A stretch of DNA of 64,000 bases from Chelonoidis abingdonii (Eukaryota; Chordata; Testudines; Testudinidae), in the NCBI RefSeq assembly GCF_003597395.2, contig NC_133778.1:17864623-17928622 (forward strand), written 5' to 3'. Both the position numbers and the translations under genes were made by a program. Under the pieces are notes generated by a model. That model searched no databases. It was not told the origin of the DNA and saw only the letters and a list, made by a program, of their open reading frames with translations. Of the stretch, positions 57,553 to 64,000 are shown one piece after another (the first letter of the stretch is position 1; every line of letters begins with the position of its first letter).

Positions 57553-60316
57553 ATAACAAGAACAAGATGGAGAGGGTAAAACTTAGATCTGATCGAGAAA
57601 AATGTATACGATTGAGAATTATTTGTTTTCTAGCCTGCTTTCAAATATCCACTATGAGATCCATCTGCCCAATCCTTAACACCCAAGTTCTCTAAAGGAA
57701 CACTTGGAGAAGCAAATGAAACAACGTAAAATAGCAGAGCTAAAGAGATTACCAATTCTCTCTTATTTCCTGCTGATCATTTCTCTGCTGTAAAGTGCAG
57801 GCTTCATTATTAAAGATGGACAGAATACAAGTACATTCAGTAGAGACCAGTTGTTCTGGAAATAACTATCATTTGGTAAATGGCATAACAAACACTTTAG
57901 GATCCTTGATGCAATGGGTAATGAGCCAGTGCAGTCATAAGAGTACAATGTCAATGTTAAGATTATACTATGTCTCACATTTTATATCTTTATATATATA
58001 TAGATATCCATAGTCATATAATATTTCTGCTATTACACTTATGTTCCTCTTGATAGCAATTTTTTACTCTTTCCAAGTATTCAACAAGTCACTTTTAAAA
58101 ATAACATCAACTAACATTTTAATTTTATTTTCCCCTAGTCCTCTTTCATTTTACCTCGCCTACCTATATAAATCGCATACCTTTGTTCATCAGTACAACT
58201 GACTGTACTATATTCTGAAGCATCAGGGACCCCAAAACTAAATGCAATTTCACAGCAAGTCATCAGAATGTATCTAGCTCATGCAGTGGAAGGCAATTTT
58301 AAATCCCCAGTCTATTCTCCATACCACCATGGAGAATAATGACAACCCATAACATATCCCATTCATACTACAGCTCAGGGGGTAATGAATTACATAGACA
58401 ATTCAGCTACTCACTATTAAAAGATTACTCCAGTAAAAATGAAGGTTTTTGGAGGTAAATGATCATATGTTGACATAATGTGAGCAATAAAGATCACAGT
58501 ATTATTGATATCTTGCTACATTACATGGGTTAGTTTGTGGCTAAATTCTCAGATTAAATTATGTTTCAAGTTAGTATGAATCACAATCCCATGTTATATT
58601 GTCTACTCCAAAAGCCACAAACATCCAATTTTTACATGACTCTCCAGACTTCCTTGCTCTTTTCTTCCTGAAAGCATTAGCATTTATATCAGGATCCTAA
58701 AGGACAAAGATAGTTTCGGCTTCAGAACCTGTGATTTTAAGCATCATTTCCCCGAAAAGCGATCTTCTGTTAAATGAACAACAAACATTCCCCTCAGCAA
58801 AAGGACTGGGTTATGTTAAGAAAAACTGACACCATATTCTTTTACGAATGAATGGGACTGAGCCTGTTCCTTACGTGGTGTATGTAAATGCACATTTGCA
58901 CAAAAGAATACTCAATCACCAAGTTGAGAGCACATCATCATCTAATATAAACAGACTTGTTAATATGGACCATCTGCAACCTTAGCTCCATCTAAGTGTC
59001 TACCTAAGGTCAGTTAAAGAATACTTAAAAGTTGGATTCATATGCTTTTTCCTGCCCCACATATATTTCTGTGTTCAGTGACAGGGATGACAAGAAGGCC
59101 AGTAGGAAGAAATTAGACTGCCAAAAAACATCAATAGTCATAACAATTCTTCTGTAAATGATTTTTCAAAGTCTGTTTCACTGTGTGTCTAACTGAACAA
59201 TAACAAGCATAACGCCCACTTTTATTTTAGAAACAAGCTGAGCAGGATATCTGGCCACAAACCCATGAGTGATTACCACACAGGAAAATCCCATATCGGA
59301 GATTCTGGGAGCTACAGTACAAAGAGAATGCTTTCCTGGACTAAGAGAAAAGCATGCCAGAAAGTTATAATTAAGAAAAAAAATTAGTGTTAAATAATAA
59401 AGGGCAATCACAGTTTTAATGACTATTCTGTCCTTAATTTACCTAGAATTTTGTCTTCAATTATATTTATTTCACTTATTCATATGTATTATATTGGTGT
59501 TTTCTTGTAGACTTTTGTATTGACTAGCCATGGTTATGTTAAGAAGACTTTGCCATCCCTGCCCCTCTACATGCCCCCCCAATGTATTATCTTTTAGTCC
59601 CTTATGTAAAGGGGCAAAGGCAGTGGAGCCGACTTACACCGTTTCTCTAGCTAAATGTTAAGATATTTTTCGAAGGCTAATATGGGCACTTTACATTGGC
59701 TAATGCAACCAACTGTAACCTTGTTTTCCCTTCATACAGTGAGGGATCAGTTGTGCAAGTCCAATCTTGGGACTTGTGCCCATACCTGCATGGGAAGGAG
59801 GCAGCAGAAAGAAAGCAGGTGCAAGGAGCTTTAATCCCCAATGGTATTTGGTGGCCTAGAGAAGGCAAATGCCAGAGGTCTGCGTCCCCCACCACAGCAG
59901 AGCTCGCCCTATGCAGGGGGTTTGCTCATTGGACCTTCTCCAAGTGACAGAAAGATGAGACATGTTACTGGGAAGCCCCCAAATTATCATCCTTTTTTTC
60001 CTTTATGAGAGGAAGAAAAAAAAAGATCAAGATTACTCTCTTCCTGAGTCAATCTTTTAATAAAGTGAGAGGAAGCAAAGAAGAAAAATAGATGCATCTG
60101 AGTTTCAAGCTTAGTAGTCTCACTCCATATTGAGAGCAGCTGTTATGCACCATCCTTCGCTTTTCCCCTGTATACTTTCCCTGTTCCCGCCACAACTTGC
60201 GGACATTTTATGATTTTAACTCTTGGGTTCAACATTAAAAACAGCTATCTTCCTAACATATTAATAATCCTCTGGTTTCCCAGCTAGTAAATTCTACTCT
60301 GAAAAGTAACACAAGA
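57553..60316. other. No gene recognised
   Basis: A TA-rich patch at 57989-58003; otherwise unremarkable. Confidence 0.5.
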
Positions 60317-60777
60317 GTAGAGCAGGGTGGGAATTTTCTGATGAAATGTTTTTCACGAGAAATGTCAAGTTGTCAAAATAGAAACTGTTTGAGGGAAAAG
60401 TTTGGTTTCTAAGATGCTCCCAATTTGAATTTTTTTTCTTCCACCAGCAATTATTGGAACACCCTGTTTGGCCATTTTCAAAACAAAAAGTTTCATTTTC
60501 AATTCAAAACGCCTTTTTGATTTGAAATTTTATTTAACTTATCCTAAAAAAGGGTAAAATTTTTTAAAAGGTCAAAATGGAAACAAAACATCATCTGAAT
60601 CATCAAAAATAAAATATTTCAATTTACCCAAGCTGAATGCCGCCCCTACCCTCACCTCCCCAGTACTGGTTTGTGAACGTTTTTTAGATTGATTTTTCTG
60701 TCCCATTTCAAGATGGGAAAATTTTTGAAATCTCAAACTCTTGCGGGGAGGGAAAACTGTTTCTTGCCCAGCTCTAC
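60317..60777. mobile_element. MITE with TAGAGCTGGGC-type ends
   Basis: The left end tagagcagggtgggaatttt and right end tttcttgcccagctctac are inverted. The interior is A/T-rich with several attttcaa and ttgaaat inverted blocks. The ends sit on TA dinucleotides. Confidence 0.7.
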
Positions 60778-61004
60778 AAAAGAGAAATGTTACCTTCTTA
60801 CATAACAGACTGCTTCACCCAAAACCAGTTATATTACTTTAGAAATAAAACAAGTTTTTACTACTTTTATTCTGTTAATCTAGTAGACCCAACACAGCTA
60901 AAAGAGGGAGAACAGGATTTTACTCCCATTTTGAATTATCAACAGAATTGTAAACTCCATTCCAATTAACAGGCTAAATTCTGCTTTGAATCATATCTGT
61001 GAAA

Positions 61005-61143
61005 TATCAGAAGGGTAGCCATGTTAGTCTGGATCTGTAAAAGCAGCAAAGAGTCCGACGAAGTGGGTAGTCACCCACGAAAGCTCATGCTCCAAAACTT
61101 CTGTTAGTCTATAAGATGCCACAGGACTCTTTGCTGCTTTTAC
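61005..61143. mobile_element. Turtle Pol III SINE, second fold-back pair with target duplication
   Basis: The plus-strand SINE head (tatcagaagggtagccatgt to aaagagtcc, 61005-61056) is joined to an inverted SINE body (gacgaagtgggtagtcaccc to ttgctgctttta, 61057-61142). taaaagcagcaaagagtcc (61038-61056) and ggactctttgctgctttta (61124-61142) pair perfectly. The 8-bp direct repeat ctgtgaaa flanks the unit (60997-61004 and 61144-61151). Confidence 0.88.
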
Positions 61144-61151
61144 CTGTGAAA

Positions 61152-62169
61152 GGTCATTCAAGAGAATGGGATTGCACAGATTTAACAAAGGGAATAACCT
61201 CCTGGCCTCAAAAACTTTGTGTTTGGGGATAATGACTGAGCAAGAAGAAATGTCTTGATTTTCACGTCCCAGGGAGAGTTTGCAGGGCTAGCAGTTAAAA
61301 TTTACTTGTGAACTGAGAAAATCTGATATGGAGTTAATGAGAGAAACACAGAACTTGGCTGTGCCACTTTTAGAGTCACTGTTCAGGGAAGAAGTACACT
61401 TAGAGAGTCCTCTATATCAAGCTAAGCTCTTTCTAGGAAGTTTGAGAAAAGCTTCACTCTGAAGTCTCGGTAGAACTCCAAATAAATTCCACTGTAACCT
61501 TTTAATCCAAAAGAAAATGCATTAGTCCTAAACAATAGTTTTATATTGGTTCAGCTGAATCACAAAGGCATAATCCATGGCAATTTTGGGGGCCTTATCC
61601 AATGCCCATTGACTTCAGTGAGCTTTGAATCTGGCCCTGGATGATTTTGACACTGCTTAAGGCAATGACTTCTTGGTTTTATGGTTTCACACCAATACTT
61701 ATTAGCTTGACAAGTTTGCTAATTTCCTCTCTAATAAAGTCAGAATGCTTCAGGATGTCCTCTGCTAGATTAGGGGTATTATTTAGCATCTAGCTTCCTG
61801 ATGGCTTCCTTTAGCACCTTTTGCTTCATTCTGACCATTTTACTCAGCTTCAGTTGACACTGCTGTTTTGAGTTCTGTAGTCAAGCTGAGTATGAATACT
61901 TGTTCAGCTTATCCCTATTCTTTCTATTTTTCCCCTGAAGCAATTAATTTATTTTATTGTCAGTCCCATCACTGGTGATATTAATTTGTTACTTGTTTCT
62001 CGGATTTTTCCTTCAGCATCTGTGTATTGCTAGCCTTGGTTCTAAAGAAGTCTAATATAAAACTGCACGTTGTCAGTAATTTTTGCCCAACTTCTTTGTT
62101 CTCTATCTCAAAATTGCAAAAGTGTATTGTTGACCTGATCAAATTTTGCTGTTTCTTCAAAAGACCAAC
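61152..62169. other. No gene recognised
   Basis: A fragment near 61590-61640 (ttatccaatgcccattgact, tcagtgagctttgaatctgg) resembles a diffuse amniote repeat; otherwise nothing. Confidence 0.5.
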
Positions 62170-62605
62170 ATGATTATTTAAAAACTGGATTTTACGACTG
62201 AATAGATACTTGACTGACACTGCCTTATTAAAGGTCTATAATGATCTTACTATTGTTCAGTTATGTGGATTGTCATCTGTATTGATTCTATGTAACTTGT
62301 CTGCAAAATTCAATACAATTGATCATAAGAGTTTTATACAGTGTCATCTAAATTTGGTATCCAGTGGTTTTGCACTCTTATGGTTTGAGTCCTTCCTCAC
62401 GTAATGTCTTTCTGTGCAGTCTATAGTAAAATTATTATTTTTCTTATCTTGTGTTTTTAAATTTCTGTGGATATTCAGTGGGATTCTTTTCTGGGTCCAT
62501 AGCTTTATTCTTAATAGCAATAGTCACTTGGTGCGGTTAATTAAATCTCATTACTTCAATTATCTGTATGTAGATGATGTGTTAACTGACATTTCTTTCT
62601 AGGTG
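62170..62605 (+). mobile_element. L2-type LINE reverse transcriptase relic
   Basis: Plus-strand frames read a DYLKTGF-like start, TALLKVYNDL (62219), LSAKFNTIDHKSF (near 62305, matching LSAAFDTVDH of L2), FALLWFESFLT, a disrupted GVPQGS-like region, and FNYLYVDDV (near 62560-62582), the YADDT position. Several frames and stops; the catalytic DD survives. Older and more diverged than the CR1 copies. Sequence after 62605 is lost or unrecognised next to the hAT MITE. Confidence 0.75.
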
Positions 62606-62651
62606 TTAGGTGTCTGTTTCCTCCTGAGGGTCTTTTTCTGAAGGCTTCTAC

Positions 62652-62900
62652 GGGCTTGGCTACACTTGAAACTCCAAAGCGCTGCCACGGGAGCGCTCCC
62701 GCGGCTGCGGTTTGAAGTGCGAGTGTGGTTGTGGCGCCAGCACTGAGAGAGAGCTCTCCCAGCACTACAGGTACTCCACCTCCCCGTGGGGATTAGCTTA
62801 CAGCAGCGCTGGGGCACTGTTTACACTGGCACTTTACCGTGTTTTTTCACACCCCCGAGTGAGAAAGTTGCAGCGCTGTAAAGCGCCAGTGTAGCCAAGC
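62652..62900. mobile_element. Non-autonomous hAT-type MITE with GGCTTGGCTACACT ends
   Basis: The left end gggcttggctacacttgaaa and right end cgccagtgtagccaagc are inverted repeats of about 14 bp. The interior is GC- and CpG-rich (ggagcgctcccgcgg, tggcgccagcactgag, gcagcgctgtaaagcgccag). A tctac at both sides (62647-62651, 62901-62905, one mismatch beyond) may be part of a target duplication. Confidence 0.75.
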
Positions 62901-64000
62901 TCTACCTTAGAAAGTTTCTCTCTTTGGCTGATCTTTGCAACTGAGTGCATGAGCTGCTTATTTGAGCAAGAATATGAGGTAACTGTAGCTATACAGTTTT
63001 TGTTTTCTACTTTTGGTCTTTTTGCTTTGAGAAAAACACTTCCTGTTGTTTAACTGGTTTGTAGATTGACATTTGGGAGGATTTTTTGTACTCTGACTTT
63101 TTAAACTCAAATTTCAAGTAAATAATTGGAAACTTCAGATTACATTTGATAAATATTTCCCAAATTGGAGACTAGCTGATAGATTTTGTGACTAAGCTTG
63201 AGTGTTTCTCTGCTTTATCACAAGCATGATCTTCTTGCTAGTCTTCACGAACATTCTCCTTTGGGTTTATAAATTGGTATAGCATTACACAGTTCATTTC
63301 ATTTTCATTGTTCCCTTTTTCTTGCAAACTACTCATTTAAGGCACTGGTCACTTCTAGATTTAAAGATTAAGGTTTAGAATTCTCTCTGATATTTAAGGC
63401 ACAGATCTCTGCTACACCTTTGCAAGGCTTGTTTTGTGTCTATATTCTGCCTCCCCTGCTTGATTAAGCTTAAAGCTTTGAACTGTTTAAGTTACTTTCC
63501 CATTTTGTTTTATGGAAACTTCTGAATGAAACTGGTTTCAGCTGAACCAAAGATGATGTAATGTTTGCCCCTTCTAGGCATGGACCGACTTTTATAGAAG
63601 TGAACGATCCAGTCTAAATCTGATCCGCAAAAAGAAGATGGAAAACTCTTCACAATGAATTTTTTTTTGATTGTTTCCAAATGATGACAGCCCAAATTCA
63701 CCAAGCTGCCCACAACCTGGAACAGCTGCACTGTATTTTAACTCCTGTATCCTTGGATATGACTGTGATAAGTGCTCTGTCAATGTCAAAAACAAAACAA
63801 AAAACTACACATAGCTGCCACAAAGAGCCTCACAGTGAGAGGACCATCATGACGAGTGATCTAATCTTTTCCCAATAAATTCTGACAGGTCATGTGGTCA
63901 CCAAGGTGACTGATGAGATGATAATTTACAATAAATAAATATCTGAGAAGGATGATTAAGAGTCACTGTATTAACTGCTACAATATCCCCCAAGGCCACT
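62901..64000. other. No gene recognised
   Basis: A/T-rich to the window end; no supported feature. Confidence 0.5.

Noticed and set aside
1..64000. CRISPR arrays, bacterial operons or phage-like systems
   Set aside because: No regularly spaced short repeats with unique spacers and no prokaryotic gene layout; the sequence is vertebrate.

Overview
The window looks like nuclear DNA of a vertebrate, most likely a hard-shelled (cryptodiran) turtle. The grounds are the repeats: many CR1 LINE fragments, four insertions of the tRNA-derived turtle Pol III SINE (recognised from memory by its GTTAGTCTGGATCTGTAAAA box and GTGGGTATTCACCCACGAAAG end), Penelope-like, DIRS and Ty3/gypsy retroelements, and hAT-type elements and MITEs whose ends read GTCTACACT or GGCTTGGCTACACT. 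There is no bacterial or viral gene organisation. The open reading frames of 60-300 codons are nearly all chance frames or decayed transposon frames.

The only host coding sequence I can support is one 111-bp exon on the minus strand (18751-18861). It has a strong acceptor and donor and encodes a lysine/glutamate-rich segment matching the C-terminal part of PARD3B, a PAR-3 family polarity scaffold. If so, nearly the whole window is two very long introns of that gene: positions 1-18750 follow the exon and 18862-64000 precede it in transcription.

Layout. 1-2410: CR1 end, another LINE's RT tail, and a decayed Ty3/gypsy element (minus) with a duplicated LTR-like unit. 2.7-7.9 kb: MITEs, an 897-bp hAT element with an 8-bp target duplication and an internal palindromic minisatellite, and a fold-back SINE pair. 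9.3-10.5 kb: CR1 (plus). 13.8-20.9 kb: old repeats around the PARD3B exon. 21-28 kb: mostly unique sequence. 28.3-31.8 kb: GC-rich repeat, a CR1 tail abutting a tRNA-Asn pseudogene, and two SINEs. 34.6-45.3 kb: CR1 copies, MITEs and a hAT transposase relic. 45.96-54.06 kb: a nested block in which a CR1 (minus) contains a Penelope-like element (plus), which contains an about 6.2-kb DIRS element (minus). 54.6-62.9 kb: MITEs, a second fold-back SINE pair and an L2-type RT relic.

I see no new multi-gene system. The most informative structures are the three-level nest, the DIRS termini with an internal complementary region that is a fused complement of both ends, an extra inverted copy of the DIRS 5' junction, two independent fold-back SINE insertions with target duplications, and the tRNA-Asn/CR1 junction. 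Family names come from recognition by memory; no database search was possible.
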